Shown here in pieces: positions 1 through 7,379 of a stretch of 64,000 bases of DNA (position 1 is the first letter of the stretch; each line of letters opens with the position of its first letter). The position numbers were made by a program, and so were the translations under genes. The notes below the pieces were generated by a model. It saw nothing but the letters and a program-made list of their open reading frames with translations. It did no database searches and was not told the DNA's origin. The DNA is taken from the NCBI RefSeq assembly GCF_047601505.1, contig NZ_JASGJD010000001.1:2914001-2978000 (forward strand), written 5' to 3'. The DNA is from Cloacibacterium sp047601505 (lineage in GTDB: Bacteria > Bacteroidota > Bacteroidia > Flavobacteriales > Weeksellaceae).

Positions 1-84
1 ACATTTGATCCTTCATATGTTTATGCTCCAAATCAAGGAATCAGAAGGATTTTTGGGAATAAGATTCAACTTCAACTAAAATGA
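1..84 (+). CDS. C-terminal end of an outer-membrane receptor (partial)
   Basis: The open frame from the window edge runs 27 codons to TGA and ends in NQGIRRIFGNKIQLQLK. A final basic and aromatic beta-strand of this kind is what TonB-dependent receptors and other large barrels of this phylum end in, so I infer the last strand of such a barrel. Its TGA overlaps the ATG of the next gene (ATGA at 81-84), so the two are probably translationally coupled. Too short to name the substrate. Confidence 0.6.
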   Translation, partial: TFDPSYVYAPNQGIRRIFGNKIQLQLK

Positions 85-563
85 CAGCTTTAAACATCAT
101 ATTTAAATGGGCTATAATTTTAGGAAGCTTTATACTGCCAGAACTTTGCTTTTCACAACTAAACATTCTGAGTTTTCAGAAAATTGAAAAAATGCAAACA
201 GATAAACCAAAAAATACAGTAATTTTTATTTATACAGATTGGTGTAATTATTGTAAAGCGATGGAAAATACAACCTTCAAACACAAAAAAATTATCGATA
301 AATTGAATAATGAATATTATTTTACAATGTTAAATGCAGAAGAAAAACAAGACATTAAATTCTGTGGTAAAACTTTTCATTTTAAGCCCACAGGAACAAA
401 TACAGGAATCCAAGAACTTGCAGAAACATTAGGAAATATAGATGGGAGAGTTAGCTATCCCATATTAGTGATTCTGAACTCCAAGAATGAAATTATTTTC
501 CAGCATAGTAATTTCTTGAATTCTTCAGAAATGATTTTGATTTTAGAAAAAATTTATCACTAA
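81..563 (+). CDS. exported thioredoxin-fold protein
   Basis: The protein has 160 residues. The first 25 form a signal peptide (hydrophobic stretch, then CFSQ). A thioredoxin active site WCNYC lies at residues 54-58 and is followed by KAME, as in the thioredoxin_7/DUF255-like group. A cis-proline-like stretch (VSYPILVIL) follows near residues 132-140. It should reduce or isomerise disulfides in the periplasm, or help metal handling; the partner is not known. It is coupled by an ATGA overlap to the receptor gene upstream, which suggests it serves the same uptake system. Function is inferred from fold and context only. Confidence 0.75.
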   Translation: MTALNIIFKWAIILGSFILPELCFSQLNILSFQKIEKMQTDKPKNTVIFIYTDWCNYCKAMENTTFKHKKIIDKLNNEYYFTMLNAEEKQDIKFCGKTFHFKPTGTNTGIQELAETLGNIDGRVSYPILVILNSKNEIIFQHSNFLNSSEMILILEKIYH

Positions 564-647
564 CTGCTGAGATAAAAATCTGCCAATATTTCCTAAAATA
601 ACTTTTGGCAAATACTTTGCCTTAAAAGAGTAGAAAAATTCAGCAAA

Positions 648-1187
648 ATGGACGAAAACAAAGAACTACACGAAGAAAATCTAAATACAACAGAACAAGA
701 AACTCAGCAAAACGAAGAAACAAAATCGGAAAATGTGACAAAACAACCCACTGCAGAAGAACTTTTGGCAGAAGAAAAAGACCGTTACATTCGTCTATAC
801 GCAGAGTTCGAAAATTATAAAAAGAGAACAGTAAAAGAAAAAATGGAATTTGCTCAGTACGCCAATACTGAAATGATGATTTCTATGCTTGCCGTTCTTG
901 ATGATTTTGAAAGAGCTATTAAAGAAATTGCAAAAAGTGGTAACGAAGCAGATCTTAAAGGAATTGAACTTATTTACCAAAAATTCAAAAATAAATTAGC
1001 CGAAAAAGGTTTAAAACCTGTTGAAGTAAATGCTGGAGACAATTTTAATGTAGATTTCCACGAAGCTATCACTCAAATTCCTGCTCCATCAGAAGATTTA
1101 AAAGGTAAAATTGTAGATGTTATAGAAACTGGTTATCAGCTTCACGACAGAGTAATAAGATTTGCAAAAGTAGTAACAGGAAATTAA
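648..1187 (+). CDS. grpE: GrpE, nucleotide exchange factor of DnaK
   Basis: The protein has 179 residues. An acidic, Gln/Glu-rich unstructured N-terminus (about 1-45) is followed by the long GrpE coiled coil (YIRLYAEFENYKKRT near 58-72) and the C-terminal beta domain with the family signature near the end (HEAITQIPAPSEDLKGKIV, then GYQLHDRVIRFAKVVTG). GrpE drives ADP release from DnaK during refolding of heat-damaged proteins. dnaJ follows after 88 bp, the usual grpE-dnaJ pair; dnaK is elsewhere. The gap to dnaJ holds degenerate 7-bp repeats and no obvious terminator, so co-transcription is likely. Confidence 0.95.
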   Translation: MDENKELHEENLNTTEQETQQNEETKSENVTKQPTAEELLAEEKDRYIRLYAEFENYKKRTVKEKMEFAQYANTEMMISMLAVLDDFERAIKEIAKSGNEADLKGIELIYQKFKNKLAEKGLKPVEVNAGDNFNVDFHEAITQIPAPSEDLKGKIVDVIETGYQLHDRVIRFAKVVTGN

Positions 1188-1196
1188 TTTTTTGCA

Positions 1197-1262
1197 GGAT
1201 GCAGGAAGTCGGAAGTTAGATGAAATAAATTCCAGAAAAAAACTTCAAACATCCATCATCTA
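1197..1262. repeat. degenerate 7-bp repeat patch between grpE and dnaJ
   Basis: The gap contains GGAAGTCGGAAGTT on the left and AAACTTC then CATCCATCATC on the right, so the two halves partly complement each other. Similar GGAAGTT and CATCCA patches occur at 4120-4150, 14312-14384, 19640-19690 and 44673-44742. Confidence 0.5.
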
Positions 1263-1275
1263 ACAATAATAAAAA

Positions 1276-2403
1276 ATGTCAAAAAGAGATTATTACGAAA
1301 TATTAGGCGTATCAAAATCTGCCAGCGCAGACGAAATAAAGAAAGCTTACCGAAAGTTGGCGATTAAATTTCACCCAGACAAAAATCCGGGAGACAAATC
1401 TGCTGAAGAAAAATTTAAAGAAGCAGCAGAAGCTTATGAAATTCTAAGCGACGCAGACAAACGCGCAAGATACGACCAATTCGGACACGCTGGTGTTGGC
1501 GGAGCTGCTGGAGGAGGCGGTTTCGGCGGTGGTGGTTTCGGCGGCGGAATGAACATGGAAGATATTTTCTCTCAATTTGGTGATATTTTTGGTGGTCATT
1601 TTGGTGGCGGTTTTGGAGGCGGAGGCGGTTCCAGACAAGTGAGAGGTTCTAACCTTAGAGTAAGAATAAAACTTAACTTGGAAGAAATGGTAAACGGAAC
1701 TACCAAAACCATTAAAGTAAAACGAATGAAAGCTGCGCCTGGAGCTACAGCCAAAACTTGTCCTACTTGCCACGGTAGTGGTGCTCAAATTAAAGTAATG
1801 AATACAATGTTTGGGCAAATGCAAACCCAAACTACTTGTAGCACTTGTGGAGGATTGGGAAAAGTAGCAGATAAAATTCCTGCTGGTGCTAATGCAGAAG
1901 GTCTTATAAAATCTGATGAGGAAGTAAGCATCAACATCCCAGCTGGTGCTAGAGATGGCATTCAACTTAATGTAAGAGGAAAAGGTAACGATGCTCCTTT
2001 CGGTGGTACACCTGGAGATTTATTAGTAGTAATAGAAGAAGAACAAGACCATTTTATAAAACGTGAAGGCGATAATCTTCATCAAGAATTGTACATTTCT
2101 TTTGCCGAAGCGGCTCTTGGAACCACTAAAGAAATCAATACTGTTGGAGGAAAAGTAAAAATTAAAATTGATGCTGGTACACAATCTGGTAAAATTTTAA
2201 GATTAGCTGGTAAAGGTTTGCCAAGTATAGATTCTTACGGAAAAGGCGATATGTTTATTCACATAAATGTATGGACACCACAGAAATTAACACCAGAACA
2301 AAAAGAATTCTTCGAAAATCAAATGAAAACCGGTCAAATGGTTGCAGAACCTTCTGGTAAAGAAAAATCTTTCTTTGATAAAGTAAGAGATATGTTTAGT
2401 TAA
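1276..2403 (+). CDS. dnaJ: DnaJ co-chaperone with a reduced zinc region
   Basis: The protein has 375 residues. The J domain (1-70) carries HPD at 33-35 for DnaK ATPase stimulation. A Gly/Phe-rich linker (about 75-122) follows. The zinc region (about 155-200) holds only two CxxCxGxG-type repeats, CPTCHGSG and CSTCGGLG, instead of four. From their spacing they match repeats 2 and 3, which make zinc site II; site I is missing. The C-terminal peptide-binding domains are complete. I believe short zinc regions of this type occur in Weeksellaceae DnaJ, so this is probably lineage-typical and not damage. A terminator follows at 2429-2458. Confidence 0.95.
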   Translation: MSKRDYYEILGVSKSASADEIKKAYRKLAIKFHPDKNPGDKSAEEKFKEAAEAYEILSDADKRARYDQFGHAGVGGAAGGGGFGGGGFGGGMNMEDIFSQFGDIFGGHFGGGFGGGGGSRQVRGSNLRVRIKLNLEEMVNGTTKTIKVKRMKAAPGATAKTCPTCHGSGAQIKVMNTMFGQMQTQTTCSTCGGLGKVADKIPAGANAEGLIKSDEEVSINIPAGARDGIQLNVRGKGNDAPFGGTPGDLLVVIEEEQDHFIKREGDNLHQELYISFAEAALGTTKEINTVGGKVKIKIDAGTQSGKILRLAGKGLPSIDSYGKGDMFIHINVWTPQKLTPEQKEFFENQMKTGQMVAEPSGKEKSFFDKVRDMFS

Positions 2404-2428
2404 ACATTTTTTTAAATAAAATTTAAGA

Positions 2429-2458
2429 AACCATTTCAATTTTTTGGAATGGTTTTTT
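2429..2458 (+). terminator. terminator after dnaJ
   Basis: Stem AACCATT paired with AATGGTT (2429-2435 with 2448-2454), then a run of T. It ends the grpE-dnaJ unit. Confidence 0.75.
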
Positions 2459-2492
2459 CATAATATTTGGTACAATTCTATGTTTATAAAAT

Positions 2493-3092
2493 ATGAAATT
2501 TACCTTCAAAATATTAATATTCTCTTCTATCCTATTATTCTTGAGTTTTATAACAGCTCCTCAAGATTTAATTCTCTGGAGAACTAACAATTCACTCCAA
2601 ATTAAAGATTTCCAAGCAATACAAAAAGACACTTTAAAAACGGGCAACAAAAAGTTTTTAGGTGCCATAAGCGCCATTTCTATAGAAGTTATTACCACTC
2701 AAAAAAGCAGATACACTCCGCCAAAATTAGTTGTGAAAAACTATTTCGACAAACAACAATCTTGGATGTTGGTAAAAAACGATTACGTACTACAACACGA
2801 GCAAATTCATTTTAACATTTCAGAATTATATGCCAGAAAAATTCGGAAATCCGCAGACAGTTTAGGCAGAAAAAATATTACCAATCTTAACATTTACAGA
2901 AATATGGTGAACGATTGGGAACAAAAAAAACAGAAAAGAAACAATCAATTCGATGCAGAAAATGATGATTCCTTTTTAAAAATTGGTAAAGAAATTTTCT
3001 TTAAAAAAAATCCTAAACAAAAAGAATGGCTAGATAAAATAAATTTAGAACTTCAAAAGTTAAACATTTATACATACGAAAATAGCCTATAG
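2493..3092 (+). CDS. DUF922-like predicted secreted zinc protease
   Basis: The protein has 199 residues and starts with a hydrophobic signal (about 1-22). The central part contains YVLQHEQIHFNISELYARK, in which HEQIH fits the HExxH zinc-binding and catalytic motif with a further downstream Glu. This is the hallmark of DUF922, predicted secreted Zn-dependent proteases. The N-terminal segment LILWRTNNSLQIKDFQA resembles the usual beginning of that family. It sits alone between terminators and the ABC operon, so the substrate cannot be inferred. Confidence 0.65.
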   Translation: MKFTFKILIFSSILLFLSFITAPQDLILWRTNNSLQIKDFQAIQKDTLKTGNKKFLGAISAISIEVITTQKSRYTPPKLVVKNYFDKQQSWMLVKNDYVLQHEQIHFNISELYARKIRKSADSLGRKNITNLNIYRNMVNDWEQKKQKRNNQFDAENDDSFLKIGKEIFFKKNPKQKEWLDKINLELQKLNIYTYENSL

Positions 3093-3172
3093 AAAAGCAT
3101 TGAAAGCACAAAATTAAAAACATCTTAAAAATTTTAATCATTTTTTAAGTAACATTTCCGTACTTTAGCAAC

Positions 3173-3180
3173 TAACTTTG
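3173..3180 (+). promoter_or_regulatory. -7 box upstream of the ABC exporter genes
   Basis: TAACTTTG fits TAnnTTTG. Transcription would start near 3186, so the leader is very short and translation starts at 3192 or at the second ATG, 3198. No clear -33 TTTG. Confidence 0.5.
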
Positions 3181-3191
3181 CAGTAAAATTA

Positions 3192-4115
3192 ATGAGAATG
3201 CTACAAGCAAAAAATGTTTCTAAAACGTATAACGCAGGAAAAAAAATAGCGCTACAAGATTTCAGTATAGATGTTCCAACAGGTTCGGTTTATGGGCTTT
3301 TAGGACCAAACGGAGCTGGGAAAACCAGTTTTATCCGAATTACCAATCAGATTACACAAGCAGATACAGGTGACGTTTTCATCAACGGAGAAAAACTCAA
3401 TCCCAATCACATCAAAGATATTGGCTACATGCCAGAAGAAAGAGGTCTTTACAAAAATATGACGGTAGGAGACCAACTTCTCTATTTCGGTGAACTAAAA
3501 GGAATGTCTAAAAACCACGCTCTGGAGCAAGCAAAATATTGGTTCGACCAACTCGAAATAGACCATTGGTGGAAGAAAAAACTATCTGAACTTTCTAAAG
3601 GTATGGCGCAAAAAATACAATTTGTAGTAACAGTGCTTCATCAGCCCAAATTGTTAATTTTAGACGAACCTTTTTCTGGTTTTGACCCTGTAAATGCAAA
3701 CTTAGTAAAAGACCAAATCTTAAAACTTAAAGAACAAGGTACTACCATTATTCTCTCCACTCACCGTATGGAAAGCGTAGAAGAAATGTGCGATAGCGTA
3801 GCTCTTATCAATAATTCTAAAAAAATTCTGGATGGGAAAATTTTCGAGGTGAGAGAACAATTCAAACAAAATCTTTATAATATTGTTTTGTCTGAAGTAA
3901 TTTCCGAAGAATTTGAAATTTTGAAAAACAAATACAAATTCTACGATGTAACAGACAAACACGGGCTTATTTCCTTTGATTTGAACTATAAAGAAGACCA
4001 AAATCTTCTTCTAAATGATTTGATGAAAGCTGGTAAAATAAGAAGTTTCGACGAAAAAATTCCAAGCATGAACGAAGTATTCATTACAGCTGTAACTTCG
4101 CAAACACAAAATTAA
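3192..4115 (+). CDS. ABC transporter ATP-binding protein, NatA-like
   Basis: The protein has 307 residues. Walker A is GPNGAGKTS (about 40-48), the signature motif is LSKGMAQKIQ (about 137-146), Walker B is LLILDEPFSGFDPVNA, and the switch His is in STHRMESVEE. The C-terminal 75 residues are the extra domain typical of NatA/YhaQ-type subunits that pair with ABC-2 permeases. The permease gene follows after 35 bp. The pair probably exports ions or small toxic molecules; the substrate is not readable. The second ATG (3198, MLQAKNVSKTY) is an equally good start given the nearby promoter. Confidence 0.9.
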   Translation: MRMLQAKNVSKTYNAGKKIALQDFSIDVPTGSVYGLLGPNGAGKTSFIRITNQITQADTGDVFINGEKLNPNHIKDIGYMPEERGLYKNMTVGDQLLYFGELKGMSKNHALEQAKYWFDQLEIDHWWKKKLSELSKGMAQKIQFVVTVLHQPKLLILDEPFSGFDPVNANLVKDQILKLKEQGTTIILSTHRMESVEEMCDSVALINNSKKILDGKIFEVREQFKQNLYNIVLSEVISEEFEILKNKYKFYDVTDKHGLISFDLNYKEDQNLLLNDLMKAGKIRSFDEKIPSMNEVFITAVTSQTQN

Positions 4116-4150
4116 TTTCATCAAACATCCATCACCCAACATCCTACAAA

Positions 4151-5458
4151 ATGAAAAACATAATCCTTATAACCAAAAGAGAATTTTTAACTCAGGTTAA
4201 GAAAAAATCTTTTATTGTTCTTACGCTTCTTGCGCCACTTTTGCTGGCTGGTTTTATTGCTTTAATTACTTTTATGTTCAAAGCTAATGAAACCCAAACC
4301 AAACTAAGTGTAATAGACAAATCCGGAATTTTTACTACTCAATTAAAATCAGACAAAGACATACAATACACTTTTGTGCCTTCCGAAACCGAAAAATCTC
4401 TTTTGGTAGCACTCAAAAATGTGGAAGATATGGACGGAGTTTTGGTAATTCCTGCCAATACAGACAATAATCTGGATGCTTTAGAAAAAAACAGCAAGCT
4501 TTACGTTAATAAAAAACTAGGTTTTGATGCTCAAATGAAAATCTCTTCTCAACTTTCTGAGGTCATCAAAAAAGAAAAAATTAAGAAATTAGGCATCACA
4601 GAAGCAGAATTGATGGCTCTGGACCAAAAATTTATGATTGCCACCGAAAACGTGGTAGATAAAGCCAAACAAGACGATAATTTTGCTTTTGGCGTAAAAT
4701 CTGGGATGAGCATGTCTCTAATGTACATTATTTTCATGTTTATTATGATTTATGGTGTTCGTGTAATGAGAAGCGTTTTGGAAGAAAAAAACAACCGTGT
4801 GGTAGAAATCTTAATTTCTTCTGTAAAACCTTTCGAATTAATGATGGGGAAAATTCTTGGCGTTACTTTGGTAGCACTTACGCAATTTGCAATTTGGATT
4901 ACGATGTCTGTGGTTGCTGCAACCATTTTCAATAAAAGTTATACCCCTGCAATTGCTCAAAATGCTGAAAACCCGATGGCTAAAATTGGAGGAATTAAAG
5001 AGATTCTAACGCTTATTTTCCATAATTTATTAAGTATGGATTACGGATTAATTATTTTCGTATTTATTGTTTTCTTTTTGTTGGGCTACATTTTCTACAG
5101 TTCTATGTACGCAGCCATTGGTTCGGCTGTAGATAACGAAACCGAAACCCAACAGTTTACTATTTTCGGGATTTTACCACTTATTTTAGGCATGTACGGA
5201 AGTTTCAGCATTATGAACAATCCAGAAGGTCCAATGGCGTTTTGGCTGTCTATTATACCACTTACTTCGCCTGTTGCAATGGTTGCCAGAATTCCTTTTG
5301 GTGTACCAGTTTGGCAAATTGCACTTTCCATTATTCTATTGGTAATTTTTACTTTAGGAATGGTTTTCATTGCTGCAAAAATCTACAGAGTAGGCATTTT
5401 AATGTATGGAAACAAAGCTACTTTTAAAGAACTTTGGAAGTGGATTAGAACAAGTTAA
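4151..5458 (+). CDS. ABC-2 type permease, NatB-like
   Basis: The protein has 435 residues. One membrane segment near the N-terminus (about 21-42) is followed by an extracytoplasmic domain of about 140 residues and then by five or so membrane segments in the C-terminal half. The stretch MRSVLEEKNNRVVEILISS before the second segment is the classic cytoplasmic motif of ABC-2/NatB permeases. It forms an exporter with the preceding ATPase. The short gap between them again contains a CATCCATCA repeat patch. A terminator follows at 5491-5518. Confidence 0.9.
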   Translation: MKNIILITKREFLTQVKKKSFIVLTLLAPLLLAGFIALITFMFKANETQTKLSVIDKSGIFTTQLKSDKDIQYTFVPSETEKSLLVALKNVEDMDGVLVIPANTDNNLDALEKNSKLYVNKKLGFDAQMKISSQLSEVIKKEKIKKLGITEAELMALDQKFMIATENVVDKAKQDDNFAFGVKSGMSMSLMYIIFMFIMIYGVRVMRSVLEEKNNRVVEILISSVKPFELMMGKILGVTLVALTQFAIWITMSVVAATIFNKSYTPAIAQNAENPMAKIGGIKEILTLIFHNLLSMDYGLIIFVFIVFFLLGYIFYSSMYAAIGSAVDNETETQQFTIFGILPLILGMYGSFSIMNNPEGPMAFWLSIIPLTSPVAMVARIPFGVPVWQIALSIILLVIFTLGMVFIAAKIYRVGILMYGNKATFKELWKWIRTS

Positions 5459-5490
5459 AAAATTAAAGAATTATAAATTAACAAATCAAA

Positions 5491-5518
5491 ATCGTTGCAG
5501 TGATGTAGCGATTTTTTT
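5491..5518 (+). terminator. terminator after the ABC exporter operon
   Basis: A 9-bp stem with two G-T pairs (ATCGTTGCA with TGTAGCGAT) followed by seven T. Confidence 0.7.
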
Positions 5519-5530
5519 GTTAATATTTGA

Positions 5531-5538
5531 TATATTTG
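5531..5538 (+). promoter_or_regulatory. possible -7 box before a short ORF
   Basis: TATATTTG fits TAnnTTTG about 40 bp before the small ORF at 5580. There is no -33 TTG at a proper distance, so it is weak. Confidence 0.3.
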
Positions 5539-5579
5539 ACATACTAAATTAATCATAATAAAACTTTTAAAATAAATAA

Positions 5580-5723
5580 ATGAGAACAATAAATTTAAAA
5601 TGTGGAGATGATTTTAATCAACTGTTAAGAATTAAAGAAGAATTAGATTATTCTTTAAAATTAATTTTTAATAATGAAGGTCAAAAATTAATTGATAATA
5701 CAAAAACTGATTTATTTAATTAA
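5580..5723 (+). CDS. small ORF of 47 codons, unknown
   Basis: ATG to TAA, 47 residues starting MRTINLKCGDDFNQLL and ending TKTDLFN. It is hydrophilic, with no signal or membrane segment. A TATATTTG box lies about 40 bp upstream and an AT-rich leader precedes it. I do not recognise it. It may be a real small protein or the 5' remnant of a longer gene cut when the neighbouring recombinase region arrived. Confidence 0.3.
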   Translation: MRTINLKCGDDFNQLLRIKEELDYSLKLIFNNEGQKLIDNTKTDLFN

Positions 5724-5783
5724 GTGTAAACTTCTAATAATTTATTGTATTAAAATGATAATTACTTTTCCTATTTGCTTAAA

Positions 5784-5809
5784 GTCTTCGACTCCGCTCA
5801 GACTGACAA
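5784..5809. repeat. short dispersed repeat (REP-like)
   Basis: CTTCGACTCCGCTCAGACTG with flanking GTC and GAC forms a small imperfect palindrome. From memory this string is a frequent intergenic repeat in flavobacterial genomes; there is only one copy in this window. Confidence 0.4.
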
Positions 5810-5840
5810 TTTTATAAAAAGAAAAACAATTAAAATAATT

Positions 5841-7094
5841 TTAAACCACCATTCTATCTTTATACACCCTATCAAAATAACTGCTTAAGCTTAATATTCT
5901 GTTTTCGTCTAATGGATTAATATATCTCAAAAACATCTGTTCCGTACTATGTCCCGTAGCATCCATTAATAAAGGGGTTGGGATTTTACCATAAAAATTA
6001 GTGGCAAAACTACGCCTCCCGATGTGGCTAGACAAAACTTCCCATTTTTCCATATCATAACATTTCATTCTATGCCCAATACGTTTTTTTGCTTTTATTA
6101 AATCTCTTAGCTGTGCCTGTTTGGCTATTTCTTTGATAGAATTATTATATTGTTGCATATCTAATGTCGGCGGAAAATTGCCATCATAACGCTTCAGTGT
6201 ATTCATTACTGCTGGATGCAAGGGCAATAATATTTTTTTATGTGTTTTTTTCTGAGTAAAACTAATACAGACTTTATTATTTATTTTTATCAATTGTTTT
6301 TTAGAAAAACGCATAAAATCTGAAAATCGTTGCCCTGTATAGCAGCTTATCAAAAGCCAGTCTTTTGCATACTGCATCTCTCCCGATACTTCAGTAGATT
6401 TTATTTCCATAATCTCTTTTTCAGATAAAGTTGCCAACTCACAATGTTGTTTTTCTCTTCTTATTTCCAGCTCTCTAACGTGAGTTCTTACACCTTTACG
6501 TTCTGCAAAATTTAAAATTGTTTTTACAAAATGAATAGTCCTCACAATAGTATTATCACTATACTCTTCTTCTCTACCAAAAAACATGAAATTTTTAATA
6601 AAATCAATATTTATATCTTCTAAATATAATTTTTTGCATAGAAACCCTTCAAAACGTTCTAACAAATGGAAGAAAACTTTATACCTTTTAATAGTGGAAT
6701 TACAAATAAGTCCTTTTTTAATACTAATATACCATTGCATATAATATAAGAATGAATTTTCTGGATAATTCACATGTTCTTTAGAAACTTTATTAGAAGA
6801 GCAAATCCATTTAATTGTTTTAGCTATTTCGCGTTGTTTCACTTGACTTTTATCAGAACGTTTAACACGAATATACTCAGCCACTTCTTTTTTAAGACCA
6901 TCTAACTTTGCGTTTAGTTTTTTATATTTTTTCAGGTAAATATTAGTGGGGCGTTGTTTGATAGTATCCCAATCTTTTTCAAGAATTTGCAAACTCGTCC
7001 TGAATCTATAAATCTTATTTTGCTGTTTATCGGTAATATTTAGATGAATATTTTTACATGTACCACTATGAGGCAAAAAGAATTCGAATGTCAT
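5841..7094 (-). CDS. tyrosine recombinase, probable DNA invertase of the adjacent switch
   Basis: The protein has 417 residues. The N-terminal 90 or so residues look like the arm-binding domain of Bacteroidota integrases, followed by a SAM-like core-binding domain (about 115-215). The catalytic domain shows TGQRFSD with the first Arg (near 253), HIGRRSFA with HxxR (near 357) and GHSTEQMFLRY with the second His and the Tyr nucleophile (near 381-390). The gene has no tRNA or att site of a mobile element beside it. Instead its start lies 44 bp from two inverted 29-bp sites flanking a promoter segment. I infer that it inverts that segment. In the orientation shown, the promoter inside the segment would transcribe this gene. 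Confidence 0.9.
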   Translation of the reverse strand: MTFEFFLPHSGTCKNIHLNITDKQQNKIYRFRTSLQILEKDWDTIKQRPTNIYLKKYKKLNAKLDGLKKEVAEYIRVKRSDKSQVKQREIAKTIKWICSSNKVSKEHVNYPENSFLYYMQWYISIKKGLICNSTIKRYKVFFHLLERFEGFLCKKLYLEDINIDFIKNFMFFGREEEYSDNTIVRTIHFVKTILNFAERKGVRTHVRELEIRREKQHCELATLSEKEIMEIKSTEVSGEMQYAKDWLLISCYTGQRFSDFMRFSKKQLIKINNKVCISFTQKKTHKKILLPLHPAVMNTLKRYDGNFPPTLDMQQYNNSIKEIAKQAQLRDLIKAKKRIGHRMKCYDMEKWEVLSSHIGRRSFATNFYGKIPTPLLMDATGHSTEQMFLRYINPLDENRILSLSSYFDRVYKDRMVV

Positions 7095-7137
7095 TCCGTT
7101 AATTTTAAATAGTTAATAATCAACGAATTTACAATAA

Positions 7138-7166
7138 AAAAAGTAGTCCTCATTAGACTACTTTTT
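7138..7166. repeat. left recombination site of invertible segment
   Basis: The 29-bp site is arm AAAAAGTAGTC, spacer CTCATTA, arm GACTACTTTTT. The 11-bp arms are perfect inverted repeats and the 7-bp spacer is asymmetric, the design of a tyrosine-recombinase core site. It is an exact reverse complement of 7345-7373. Confidence 0.85.
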
Positions 7167-7344
7167 CATTGCAAATATAAACAAATTTATTAAATACAAT
7201 ACCTATATAAACTTTTCATAATTAACCACTTGCACGTACAATATATCTCCAATAATGTAAATATGCATATTAAAACAATAACAATAAACACTTATAAATA
7301 TAAATTTTTAATTTAAAAACTATTGAACTGTAAATCAATAGTTT
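7167..7344. promoter_or_regulatory. invertible promoter segment (178 bp)
   Basis: This is the segment enclosed by the two inverted 29-bp sites. It has no ORF. It holds one good Bacteroidota promoter at its left end on the minus strand and, at its right end, a 10-bp hairpin (AAACTATTGA at 7317-7326, TCAATAGTTT at 7335-7344). No TAnnTTTG box is visible on the plus strand near its right end. As drawn, transcription goes to the recombinase and the gene cluster at 7380 lacks a promoter. After inversion the same promoter would sit about 35-50 bp before the ATG at 7380. Confidence 0.75.
7172..7199 (-). promoter_or_regulatory. promoter inside the invertible segment, reading left
   Basis: On the minus strand TTG (7199-7197), a 17-bp spacer and TATATTTG (7179-7172) match the Bacteroidota TTTG/TTG and TAnnTTTG promoter. 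The start point would fall at the edge of the left 29-bp site, so the RNA would begin with that site folded as a hairpin. Confidence 0.7.
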
Positions 7345-7373
7345 AAAAAGTAGTCTAATGAGGACTACTTTTT
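7345..7373. repeat. right recombination site of invertible segment
   Basis: Arm AAAAAGTAGTC, spacer TAATGAG, arm GACTACTTTTT. It is identical to the left site but inverted, so recombination between them flips the DNA in between. It ends 6 bp before the ATG at 7380. Confidence 0.85.
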
Positions 7374-7379
7374 ACAACA

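Noticed and set aside
1740..1870. DnaJ zinc region shortened by a sequencing error
   Set aside because: The reading frame is intact and the flanking residues fit smoothly, so a clean loss of repeats 1 and 4 is more likely.
7138..7373. The two 29-bp repeats as plain back-to-back terminators
   Set aside because: Each could terminate, but identity over all 29 bases including the asymmetric spacer, opposite orientation and the neighbouring recombinase are not explained by termination. I keep it as the main alternative.
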